This document shows positions 10,915 to 22,300 of a stretch of DNA of 47,845 bases, piece by piece. This DNA comes from Zygnema cylindricum. Lineage: Eukaryota > Streptophyta > Zygnematophyceae > Zygnematales > Zygnemataceae. The DNA lies in NCBI GenBank assembly GCA_037447655.1, contig JBBHKE010001333.1, positions 1 to 47,845 of the forward strand. Reading direction: 5' to 3'. Position 1 is the first letter of the stretch. Each line of letters opens with the position of its first letter. The notes beneath the pieces are model-generated. The model was not told where the DNA came from, made no database searches, and saw nothing but the letters and a program-made list of their open reading frames with translations. The position numbers were made by a program, and so were the translations under genes.

Positions 10915-11225
10915 TCGAAGCAATGGAGGTGTTAAAAGAGGTGACGAACGAAGAGATGACCGAGGTAGAAGAAAGGGTGGTGAATGGGGGGAGGAGGTGG
11001 GAGAGGGTGAACTGTTAATAAACGTGGAGGAGTTGGAAGAGGTGTTGATGATAGAGGTGGAGAAAGAGGAACGAGAGGATTGGTTAGAGAATTGGTTAGA
11101 AGGCGAAGGCAATCAGTGTTGGGGGGATGGGGGCGGGTGTGTTGGAAGTGGGCGTGTTGAGAAACGAATTCGAGGTACGAGAGGGGGTGATGAACGAGGC
11201 GGTGAAGAGGGTGGGAGGGGCAACT
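10915..11225. repeat. G/GA-rich low-complexity tract
   Basis: Plus-strand purine-rich with GAGGTG and GGTGGG words. Overlapping ORFs on both strands have compositional bias only. No gene called. Confidence 0.6.
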
Positions 11226-11406
11226 ATTGAAGATGGTGGTTATACAATTGGTGAAGAAATAAATAGGTTGCATTAAATTAACAATAGTTGCCTTTATCAA
11301 CACCCTGAAGTAGTATTTTTTGTCTTGGGTTACCTTTCTACTCGCAAAGAAAATAATGTTCGTGATTTTTTTGACTATTTATATCCATTGACAACAAAAA
11401 AAAAGT

Positions 11407-12086
11407 TACTGTTGCGTATCGGTAGGGTTTTGCCGATGACCGATGTGTTTATTTTTTGGCTTACCCATAATCGATATATTGGCACGATATATGGGTATTG
11501 GTGTTATCGCGATATAAAACCGATAATATCGTTTTTTTCATTGTTGTTGGTTTTTTATCGCGATGACACCGTTATCGATAACTATCGGCGATAATTGTAC
11601 GGTTTATATCGTATAATTCTACGGTTTATTCCACTGACTCGTCGTCGACCCTTCCTCCTCCCCCCCTTCCCCCCCGATTTCAAAAAACAATCACGATATT
11701 TGCTTGGTTTTGGCACTATACAGCATCTTATGGACTAGTATTTTAAATTTGTTTTGTAATGTTTATGTGCTACGCGCTAGTACTATAGACTACTAATTTA
11801 AATTTGTTTTGTATTGTTAATGTGTTGCGCTGTTCGTATTAAACCCCCGTTATATAGAGTACAGAAGAGATTGTCATGCGGGGTATGCCACGCTATATAC
11901 AGTCAGTAATATAATACAATATATTATAAAGTACTATTATAAATCGTACTATATTTCTTTCTACTTATCGTCCATACGGAATTTGTTGGTCTTGGAGCAA
12001 TATATCGGGACCCCTCACTGTTTGATAACGGATAAGTATCGATATCATTTTTATCGCGATATGTTTCTCGGCGATACACAACACTA
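11407..12086. mobile_element. second, diverged hAT-like element
   Basis: A 680-bp relative of 3411-3882. The right end is identical (CGATACACAACACTA) and the left end is TACTGTTGCGTATCG, two mismatches. Flanks AAAAAAGT and AAAAAGCT look like an eroded 8-bp duplication. Internal blocks such as ATTGGCACGATAT and ATAACTATCGGCGATAATTG are shared. It carries extra internal sequence including a C-rich run near 11650-11680. No transposase. Confidence 0.7.
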
Positions 12087-12707
12087 AAAAAGCTTTCCAA
12101 CGTCCAAAAACCGTGAGAAGAAATTGAAATGGCTAAGTTCTATATTTCAATACAAAAACATTGTTTCAAATTATATAATTAAATAATGGACGGGCTAAAG
12201 TGTCTTAGAAAGGTGAATTTAAGATTTGATGTGAAGTTTGAGACTCCTTCAACAATATCATCATCGCGGAACACTACGGAAGTGATACCCTTTAAACAAC
12301 AAGCTTGTCTTTCAAACTTAGCCTGAAAATATAAGATTTTACCCAAGAAACTTCGACGATTCAATAACTATATACAATGGTCACACAAATCAAATATTGA
12401 TGTGAACAAATCACTCATCATTTATAAATCCATTTCCAAAACGCACACTTTGAACGAAAGAGGCTTTTTTTTACATTTTTCCTAGTACAAGGGAGTTCAT
12501 TCAAAATATGTTTATAGTTAGGCCGACCACCAATAGTTGGCGTTAAGTACCAACGATATTGAAGTAGAATATGGATGAAACCCATTTGCTACCAAGAAGA
12601 GAAACACCAACTATACACTCTTAATGTTAATGCGCAACAGTACAGAAAGGCCGACATAAGGTAGGACACCCAACAACTACACTGCCCATCGTTATTAATG
12701 TTAAAGA
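12087..12707. other. no gene or clear repeat seen
   Basis: AT-rich, unannotated spacer between the hAT-like element and the LTR region. Short ORFs have no recognisable motif. Confidence 0.5.
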
Positions 12708-12896
12708 TGTCGTGCATGAGAGACTAGAAAGAGCGAACATGCATCCCAACCAGCAAAGTCATGCTCCAAACATATATACAAACGAAAATGAATGAGATGG
12801 GCAAAAGGTATATACAACATGCAAAAGAATAAATGTGAAGATGACCAAAAGAATAAAAAGGGAACAATACTCCCCTAGCAAGAAGTGAATCCTATA
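12708..12896. repeat. 189-bp direct repeat, copy 1 (LTR start)
   Basis: Matches 14109-14297 with one substitution noted (GGGAACAAT versus GGGAAGAAT). It probably represents the beginning of an LTR in minus-strand sense. Confidence 0.9.
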
Positions 12897-13860
12897 CTCT
12901 GCCACAAGGTAGCCACTAGGCTCTTGGGTCTTCAACGTATTCTTTACAAGAGTTATCTCGTACGAAAGCAACGAAGCAAAATAAATAATTCCAACCAAAA
13001 ACAAGGAAAACTTAAAATTCGGTCAAAATTCACCCTTCCATTCCCAACCGAAAATACAAACAACACAAAACAAACACCCAAACCGTCTAGCTGTCCGTGG
13101 GAAGGGCAGCCGGATCCGGATGCTTCTCCACACGAACTCCAATCCACCACTTCCAAAAAATGACACAAGTTGGAGGGAAACCTTCCGGACTTGGCTTTGA
13201 GCCGCGTGGATTAAAAGCGTGGGCAGAATTACAAAGGAGAATGTACGTAAACTATCTAGCCTCTACAGCTAGCTAGCAAAAGAAAGGAGGAAACTTGAGC
13301 AATCGGTGAGAGAGAGAGCAAGAGAAAGCTCCGCCGCCAAGAGAAAATTCTTGTCCAAAAGCTAGAAATTCTAAGTCTGAAAATAGACTAAGTATTAGCT
13401 ACGCTACGCCTACGCAAACCCTAACCTAAGTCTAGGCTAGTTCACATGAAAGAACTACTTAGAATGTTGGCCAATAGGCGGCCAACATTGTCTGCCGCAC
13501 GTTCCGCATAATCCACTGTCCGAGGGTAAAAACCCTCCCTAACTACATGTATACGCGAACCTACATGGGTTCGCGACTTAAATAAACATATGTATCGAAG
13601 CGTCGCCCGGAAATCGCGATACGCCTCCAAACGATACTTCACGTCGATACTCCCAAAATCGCGTGCGTACACACGAAACGAAACATATCGCACGAAATAT
13701 ATAGTATCGCACGAAATGCTTGAAAAATGTGTACCTGCGCATGAAACGACATGGTACCACGCACGAAATTAGTATTTGTTCTATTAGACGTGTACGCGAA
13801 TCGCGTACACATCAAACATAAATAAATCGCGGTCGCACGTGAGACCGAAAATCATACACG

Positions 13861-14095
13861 CACGCCGAAATATCGTGCGTGCGAGAATGATATCGTGCAA
13901 GCGTGAATGAAATCACGCGCACGCCGAATATCGCGAACGCGTGCACGATATCGTGCGCGTGGACACAATATTGCGCGTGCGTGCACCGTATTGTGCACGC
14001 ATGCAGAATATCACGCGCGCGAGCACAATATTGTGCGTGCGTGCGCGATATCGTGTACGCATGCAAAATGTTGTGCGCGCATGCGTCCGATACCA
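13861..14095. repeat. 20-bp minisatellite of alternating purine-pyrimidine
   Basis: About eleven units with a 20-bp period, consensus near TATYGTGCRCGCRTGCRMRA, inside the LTR region. Much of each unit alternates purine and pyrimidine (TGCGCGTGCGTGCAC), a Z-DNA-prone pattern. Degenerate units extend leftward to about 13600. Overlapping Cys/His/Arg-rich ORFs on both strands are artefacts of the repeat. Confidence 0.85.
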
Positions 14096-14108
14096 TGCGG
14101 CATGACAG

Positions 14109-14297
14109 CTGTCGTGCATGAGAGACTAGAAAGAGCGAACATGCATCCCAACCAGCAAAGTCATGCTCCAAACATATATACAAACGAAAATGAATGAGAT
14201 GGGCAAAAGGTATATACAACATGCAAAAGAATAAATGTGAAGATGACCAAAAGAATAAAAAGGGAAGAATACTCCCCTAGCAAGAAGTGAATCCTAT
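14109..14297. repeat. 189-bp direct repeat, copy 2 (LTR start beside the polypurine tract)
   Basis: Pairs with 12708-12896. Directly adjoins AATT plus the C9 run that reads as the polypurine tract on the minus strand. Confidence 0.9.
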
Positions 14298-14316
14298 AAT
14301 TCCCCCCCCCAGCTCC

Positions 14317-16190
14317 TTAGCCTGCGGAGGAGCTGGTCAAAACCGCTGGCAGCTCACGACAGCCATGGCAAAACCAATGGCCACCTGGCACAGCTGTCAA
14401 TGGAGGAACTAAACACTCCATGTGGAACCCTTGGTTACAATGGTCGCACAAGAGCATAGAAGTCTCGCCGTCTGCTCGCCTGCAAATGGTACATTCCGTC
14501 GCCTCTGTTATTGGCATCCTCATCGGATCCATATCCTGTGACAAATCCGGTAAGTAACAAGGTGCACAGTTCTTCGAATGCTCTCGAATTATCCTTGTAT
14601 CCGCACCCTGCAAACCCAACATCCCATTAGCATATATTTCCACCACACGAAGAATGTGTGGTGAAACATCCGTGTCCAAAGTGTCGAAAGATTGTCGACG
14701 AAGGTACACGTAATCTCCGACTTGGTAAGATTTCAGTTGAGGCTTGTAACTGCCACTTCGCGTAGTGGCAAAGCGCAAGGTATCCCGATGTTGGGCAATC
14801 TGCAAATTATCAAAAGCCATGGGCATCTCACGAGCGAAAAGCAAAGCACGGCGAGTTAGTTCTTCCAAGAATATGGTGTCAGACATTAGAGGCAAAGGTA
14901 AACTTGCTGCTTTCTGAATATTCCGACCGAGCAAGGGTGCTCGGCCGAAGAGAATATAGTACGGGCTGAAATTAGCCAAGCTAGCTTGTACGGACATCCG
15001 GTACCCCATGGTGATATAGCCCAAGGATTCGTCCCAAACAGAGATGTGTTTCTCCAAACAATGCTTTCGAAGAGCCCGCTTGAAAGTTTGGACAGCTCGT
15101 TCCGCCAAGCCATCGGCTTGTGGGTGATCACGACTCGTCCGGCGATGATCAATTAAAGATTCATCCAACATCTCTTGAAATTCCCCGCGGAACTCTGTAC
15201 CCTGGTCCGTGAGAACCTCCGCCGGAGCTCCATAACGCATGAGGACGTGCTCTTTAAAAGCAGCAGTGGTCAATTTAGCGGTCTTGTGGGGAAGAGCGAC
15301 CACCTCTACCCATTTGCTAAAATTTTCAATCATTATCATAATGTATTGTTTCCCCTTTCGAGATAAGGGAAACGGTCCGGCGAGATCCACGGACCAGCGA
15401 TAAAACAATCCTCTGATGGGCAATGGCTGTAGAGACACCTGCCGATTAGAGAAAGAGGTGCGTAACCGGTCGCATGTGGCGCATTTGTGGAGAATGGCCG
15501 CCACATCCGCTTGCATTCCGGACCACCAATAGCGTGCCTGTACAAGGCTCAAAGTACGCTTGGTCCCGTAATGGCCAAGCTCGGTATGTATTTGCTCAAT
15601 CAAAGACAAGCGCTCGGTTGGCCGGGGGACATGCCGATGACTGCTGTCCGCCAACAATCGAACTAAAGATCCGCCGAGCCACAGATAGTTTTTGGCTCGT
15701 TTCTTTACTCGGTCTTCTTCCTCGGCGGTAGTACCGGGCCGAAATGTTTGAGAGGAGAGGAAGAGGATTAATGGGCCGTCGCGCCACGGATCTGTGGCCG
15801 GTCGAGGGTGAGGAACAGAAGAGAGACAGTAAGTGATATAGGAACCAGCCGACATCACTGGTACCTCATCCTCGTCGAAATCTTGCCGGACTCCGTTATC
15901 GGTGGTCCGAGGTAATGGATTCCGAGAAATCCCGTCGGCGTTCAAGCTTAACAAACCAGGCCGATGGATGATCTCAACGTCGTACTCTTGTAAAATTAAA
16001 GCCCATCGGGCAAGCTTCCCTGATAGCTTATCGTTGGTCATCAACCAATGAAGGGGTTGATGGTCAGTTAGGAGCGTAAATGGCTTGCCGTAAAGATAAT
16101 GTCGAAAATGAACAATACCCCATACCGCGGCGAGACATTCACCCTCGTAACTACTGTAATTAGATTCAGCTCGGTTATTGCTCCGGCTAG
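14317..16190 (-). CDS. Ty3/gypsy RNase H (partial) - integrase with C-terminal PHD finger
   Basis: The open frame runs from the first homologous residues near 16190 to a stop at 14317. The first Met at 16044 is internal, so the true start is lost. Order: RNase H end (SRSNNRAESNYSSYEGE, then LTDHQPLHWLMTNDKLSGKL), integrase HHCC zinc motif (HTELGHYGTKRT...CATC), catalytic DDE (WSVDLAGPF, LTDQGTEF, DGLAERAVQ), a C-terminal basic domain (VGDYVYLRR), then a PHD finger in the last 50 residues or so with complete Cys4-His-Cys3 spacing (CTIC, LLCDHC, GFHMEC, WFCHGC). Many plant Ty3 elements carry a chromodomain at this place; a PHD finger could likewise target integration to marked histones (inference). 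The frame is open, but the element lacks its 5' half. Confidence 0.9.
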
Positions 16191-16218
16191 CGTCCTTTTC
16201 TATTTTTCTAATCTGAGC

Positions 16219-17356
16219 TTATTTCAACTTTTGATTCTTCTTGAAAATAAAAGGTCCATTATATTCAAATATTCTCTTGTACTGGTTGACTTTTTGAGGA
16301 TTTTTTCCTTACAAAATGTTAATGTACAATTATTTTAATCCTTTTTTCTTATGCTCATTTTTCTCCAATATTTCCTTTTGTTTTGCATCAAAAATGCTTC
16401 TTTTTATGATTTTTATGCTAAATTTCAAGGAACAAAATCATAAAATTATATGTATTACTATTGTTAGACTGGACGGACAAACAAGAAGGGTCGTAATATA
16501 GCAAGTTCTATTTAGGTCCTCTTAATCAAAGAAACATTATAAATTAATTAGAGGTGGAATTACCAGGTACAGATTAATTACAAAAAAGACTAGCTCATCC
16601 CACCTTTCTCTAGTCTATCAGATAAATTCCAGAAACGAAAAGGATTTTACAGTCCACTATTAGATTATTGGCATTGGCAGATGTTATATCCAGTGGTTTT
16701 AACGGAATAATACAATCAAAAGCTAGATTATAAACAAGGTTTTGCTGTTAAGATTTGAACGGGGAAACAAAAAATGCAATACATACTCTGATTGAAATAA
16801 TGTCACCAATCTGAGTAAAGAAAGTCACCAGATTCAGGAATTATCAACCAGAAAAAAATATTTTTTGAAAGGACATAGTGGTTCACCCAATTGTCTAGTG
16901 AAGAAAACGACTCCTCTGTTGATAAATGCAACACAATTTTTGATCCCTAATGGAATGACAATTAAAAAGTGAGTTAAAAAAACCATCCATTCACACCCAG
17001 CGTTAACAGCTGTAGAAAAAAGAATGAACTCCCAGAGAAATTAACTAAACTTATAAAAACAAGCAAGAAAAAAAAAGTCTTCTTAGAATTATGACAGTCA
17101 ATCATCAGTCACAATATCCCACTACAATATATGTCCAAACGAGACAGTTTAACAGAAACTCTAAAAGAAGCGAACATGGAGTCAAAGGACACCATTGAAA
17201 CGCTCTGAGAATTTTAAACAAACGCAACTAAAAAAACTTTCAGACATCAAGTTTCTTAAAAGAAAAGAAAATATACTTGTTACTTTCTAAGTCACATCAC
17301 TTTCTATGGTCAAACTCCCAGTCAACATTTGACAATAACATTGGTGCTGCTTTCAT
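16219..17356. other. AT-rich spacer, no gene seen
   Basis: Lies between the retroelement break and the stop codon of gene B. No ORF, RNA gene or repeat family was recognised. It should contain the 3' UTR of gene B near its right end. Confidence 0.5.
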
Positions 17357-19305
17357 TTAGCACCTCTCCCCTTTTGAAACACAGATGGTAGGTTTAGACT
17401 TTCTTAGAATGGTTTTCAAAAATTTCGTTGAACAAGCGAAACCATTAAGTTTTTTAAAACTGTCGGGCGACTTAAAACATTTATTTAGACTCGGGCAACC
17501 AGTTGTCTTTGTCAGTGGAATTGGTTTTCCGATACATTTAGCCCCGACGCTTCCTAGATCTCCTGTGTCCAAACATACCTGTAGAAAAGGACAAAAACTT
17601 GTCATAAAACTTTATGCAGTGTTTGCGTTAGGTTGTGGTTTTCCTTTTTCTTTGCTGTGTAATATGCGTCAAACTCAAAGAGTTGAGTTGCATTTGTTTC
17701 GTTTTTTTTTTTTTTGTCTTTTCCATTTTAAATAATTATTGTTTTTTTTGCCTTACACATTACCACCTCATGGAGCCAGCAAAGTTAAGATACAATATTG
17801 ACCTAACAATATTACATAACAATAGGTTTGTGACAATATCCTTTTTGCTAGAAACATACTGAATCGCAACTTGTTTCAACTATTCTCATGTGAAAAAATA
17901 AACTCTCGATGAATGCTCAAAGAATTTTCCGTACCTCTTCATTGTGGCCTAGCACGTAACTGAAAGAACGATCAATACTTGTGCAGTAAACTCCAGGATT
18001 CAGAGTATAGAACTTTTCAATATTGGATATTTTGTCCCTATTGGGATCCATATAGTTTGTAATAATTTTATTGCACGTGTCATTTGCTTGTACTGCATAC
18101 ACTTTGGTGCATGGTAATGGGTACGGAGGTTCACCTCTCTTGATACACAGCTGAAAAATAAAATAACAAGCAAAAACAACCACATCTTTTAAGGAAGTCA
18201 ACTACCACCCTTTTTTCACTATAATGAACTGTAAGAGGCTATTTGTGACTCACGTTAGGGCAAAAGTAGCGTTTCATATTGTACCACAATGTTTCCAGCA
18301 AGTTTCGACGTCAGTATTTGCTCACTCATAAACTGATGAAAAAGCAATGGGGATCAGTTCTTGGAAAAACCTGTGGACCTGTTCTTCTTTGAATCTCAAA
18401 CCAAACTTTTCACTTAGTAACTTGTCAGTCTTGAAAAGTGAAAAGTGAAATGTAAGAGGCAATAAAGAATGTATGTTTAACATTACAAAACCTGTTGGAA
18501 GGGTTTTGGAGGCGTTTCGGAACAGTTGAGGTCCGGATTCACAGATTCGAGACCGTTGGGAGCTGTGAGGCCAAACATTTGTTCGATCCAAGAACAGCTG
18601 TCACCCTGCGTGTAAAAGACAAACAGGTGGGTTTATTATAGTTGAGGAAAATACTAACAATTTGAACGAGATCGAGTTTTTCTGAATTAAAAACCTCAAG
18701 GAAATGAGAATTCCAAAAAATCCTGCGAGTTGGCAATTGTGGTGGAGATTACTCGTTCTTTTCGTAAACGAGCATTCCCAAGTAATGCTCTAACATTATT
18801 TCTTCCGTTTCAAAAATCCTGTTTTGACATAAAGCAAATGAACACTGTGATGAAAAACATACCTCGACAACGGTATAGGTCAGGGAACAATTGCGATAAG
18901 CAGTGACATTTACAATTGTGGATGGTGGCAATGGAGCGTTGCAACTCAAATTCTGCCATACATTGCCATAAAAAAATGTCAAACATTTTAAGTTAGATAA
19001 GTAATTTCACTAAAAGATTATTGAAACTATACTATGATCGTTCAAAAGTGAGAAGATTCTACTTGTAGCAGGACATTGCTTTTCTTGCTGAAAATTATTA
19101 ATCTAAACCTTGCACATAGACACAAACGTCAAAGAAGGCTTGTGAAATTGAAGCAATAGTATACACACCGAAAACTCAAAAACAATCACCTGATTTCCTT
19201 GTGTGAATTCGGCCTTTGTAATACCGTATGCGTTGCGAATATCGACGCATGTCACATTGCCATCTACTGGCACGGTAAAGTTTTGGGGACCGTCCACGAT
19301 GGAAG
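17357..19305 (-). other. gene B module: three LysM domains and Cys-rich tail
   Basis: LysM 1 is split between 19190-19305 and 18863-18952 (FTVPVDGNVTCVDIRNAYG, then LSCN). LysM 2 is split between 18863-18952 and 18492-18605 (CSLTYTVVE, then GDSCSWIEQMFGL and NPDLNC). LysM 3 lies in 17935-18150 (CTKVYAVQANDTC to LNPGVYC). Each has the YTV..GDTC start and NP.L.C end typical of plant and fungal LysM, which bind N-acetylglucosamine polymers such as chitin. The last exon, 17357-17578, begins VCLDTGD and encodes a basic Cys-containing tail of about 73 residues of unknown fold, then TAA. Phases between exons agree. Confidence 0.88.
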
Positions 19306-22300
19306 CTGGAAATAAAGAAATAAACAGAATCTCAATCGATTACAGTGGAAAATTTCATAAGAAAACTGACAACAGAGACTATTGCAAGCTTGTGATAAAA
19401 CTATACGGATGCAACCATTTACTTTAAGGTTGTAGATGTGTGTAAAACGATAAATTGAGTTTTGTTAATGACTTTGTCAACATTTCTGCCACTTACCAGG
19501 AAGACAGGTCAGCATATCCTCATAATCTTCAGGCAAATATCCCATGGGACAAACACATTGGTAACTTCCCGGAAAATTCGCGGAAGTAACACAAATGCCC
19601 ACAACACACGGATTCCTGGATGTAAAAGTGCACGGATTTTCTGCGATAAAATTTCACAATCAAGTTTCAACGGTCAGATTATCTGTCTGTTAGGTACTTT
19701 AGATGGTGATACTGAAGATTCTCGTCAAAAAATTTGGACTTTGTAAACAAAACCACATGTTTTCAAGACACCAGTGTTCATGTTTGTTTTTGATGAGTGT
19801 TTGAAATTGCCGAGTCATGCAATGGTCAGTGTATAGCATTAGATGTCTCTATGACCGTGCCAGCAACCGAAAATGTTCCAGTAACTGTTAAATAACTCTG
19901 GTTAAATTTTGGATGTGAAAGCTCAAGTATGGAGGAAGGCGTTCATTGAAAGAACCTGGAGCGCAAGTCTGACTCCCATCGGAGTTGTTTACTGCCACAA
20001 AAGTGTCGAGGCATTCGCATAGATTGGTCGTTCCTGACGGAGTACAGATTCCGTTGCAGCATGGATTCATGAGGCCGGGGCCGTACGCTGCCTTCAGTTT
20101 CTTTTTGGCGAAGCTATTCAGGTTGCAAGGGTCCGCTGAAAGGACGGAAAAGAACATCCGAGGTATAATAAAAAAGGACTTAGTTCTGTTTTTTTCTCTT
20201 ATCCTTTTTTAAAGAAACAACAGGAGACTGAACAGCTTGTTATGAGGCATTTTAAGTGCATGTCGAGGTCTAAAGAAGCCCCATAAATGCACTTTAAAAA
20301 TTATCTGGATAATGCTGGGCATTGAAGGCAGAAAATCTAGATCAGATGATTTTTGGAAGCAGCATTGCGTTGGGCAGAATCGAGTCAAGAATATTCTTTA
20401 CCTGATGACCTTACGATTGGTATGGTTGCAGGCAAAGTATTTATTCCACAGATTCCTGGCCCTCCGTTAATTCCTAGTTTCATGTATCCATTATCGCCCC
20501 AATTTGGACCCCAGGAGTTCCGGATAAGCCAATAAGGCTGATCGGCGGTCAAATCGTAGCCAACCACAACGACCGCGTGATTCACTCCATTTGAAAAACA
20601 ATCTTCGTCTAAAAACACACCCTGAAAAATAAATTGCAAGTAGCGCGCGGTTATGCCATGAAGTCTAGAAATATAATGTTGAGCGCCGTTTATTATTGCA
20701 GGGCAATGAGAAAACAACCATAGACAAAAAATCAAAAATACATTCAATACTTTGATCTATTTATCTGTCACTTGCGTGTCAAGCGGAAAACATGTGAACT
20801 TTGTCGTTAAAAATCTAGCATTTGGAACTGAAATCCGTATGATGGAAAATTCCACCTTAGTGGGGTCATAGTTGATGAATCTGGTTCCACTTGCTTCTAT
20901 GGCCACAATTGCAGGCTGTTGTTGAATAGCCAAAAGTAATCCCAACCATCCATTAAATTTGATTCTCTCAAAAGCCACTATGGAGAAACCGTTGACCTGC
21001 AAATAAGACCACAAGCATACAAGGTGAACAATGGCTGAAAATGCAACAAAGAAAGCTCCATGGAATTGAAAAGGACAAGGAAAATATGAACTTTTCCATT
21101 TTAAACCGTTAAAGCTGTTTTCTAGGACCCCATATACAGCAGAATCCAGCACATTCATATGGATTAGAAATACCTAAATTTTCTGATACGAAGATCTCAT
21201 ATCATTCCTACTTGTTCGTATAACTCACATTCTGACTCGTATAACACCAAAGGATATGACACGAGGTGTACCATTCACCCTCGTAAACCATGAACTTTCT
21301 TTACTACATCTGTTTAGGGTCTTTGATCGTTTCACCGATTTTATCGATCCATTGCATCTTATATAAAATTACTAGTCGTGGCAAGCCTGTGTACAGTTAC
21401 AAGTCAGTTCACCAGATCTCATGTCCTATTTTTCAACTCCATGTTTCATTTTTATTCAAATAAATCACTTTTCCTGGAAAATAAATGTTAAATATTTTTT
21501 TTAAACATGTTGTGTGTTTCACATGAACATTTATTTTCAATTAATTCTCTGACTTCGAAACTTAAAGAACGTGACAACCCGCCGCTCAGTCGATTTCCAC
21601 TTCAGGTATATCAGAAGATGTCCGATTGGTTTCAGATAGCAAGAGATGAAAAGCACAATTAAAAAAGTAACAGTACCAAAAATCATATTTGCTTTTGGAC
21701 TAGAATAAGTATGACTCAGCCAAGCTGCACTCGGAATTGAACGTGGCGCTCATTACCGAGAAAAATTACTCTTCCACATTATTTCCATTTTGATCCACCA
21801 TAAAAATCCCAACTGCCACTTTTGTTGAAATTTGAACCTAAAATTGACGGACGTCTTCGACTAATATTACCTGTCCTCCAATACAACTGGTTGGATTATA
21901 GTCTGTTTGCAAAATGAGAGGGTTTGCAACCGCATAATCGAGTGCTTCTGAAGGCCATCCTCCACTTTTACAGTTGCGAGTCGAATTGGGGCAGTTCAGA
22001 AACTGATTTTCTGCAAAAATTGGAAGGGAGGTTCCCCCATTTGCTATGAAAATGGCACTCTCGATGGCAGAAACTGATGCGAAGATCCAACAAACATCTG
22101 TCAATAACCAACAGAGTTACAGAGAAATAGATTAGCGATACTTTCAAGAATATCCCGATGGTTTCCAGCAATGCTCGCAAAAAAACCTGATGTTCAAATA
22201 GCACATCTAATTTTTGTAGCATATGAACTTGTTCAGAATGCCTAAAGCAAACTGAAATGTTTGTTAACATTCTTGCGTGGATATTTTTGCCGTTGTAATA

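Larger units (their letters stand above)
12708..16190 (-). mobile_element. 5'-truncated Ty3/gypsy retrotransposon with 3' LTR region
   Basis: On the minus strand, an RNase H end and integrase ORF (16190 to 14317) is followed by a G9 polypurine tract (14302-14310) and LTR-like sequence beginning near 14297. A 189-bp segment at the start of this LTR (14109-14297) is repeated almost exactly at 12708-12896, one mismatch seen. So either the LTR is about 1.4 kb and a second copy begins at 12896, or the LTR holds an internal duplication. Gag, protease and reverse transcriptase are missing: homology stops near 16190 and the sequence beyond is unrelated AT-rich DNA. Confidence 0.8.

Noticed and set aside
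13861-14095. CRISPR-like array
   Set aside because: Units are contiguous with no unique spacers, and the genome is eukaryotic.
13812-14222. Cys/His/Arg-rich ORFs on both strands
   Set aside because: Product of the 20-bp minisatellite; no domain pattern.
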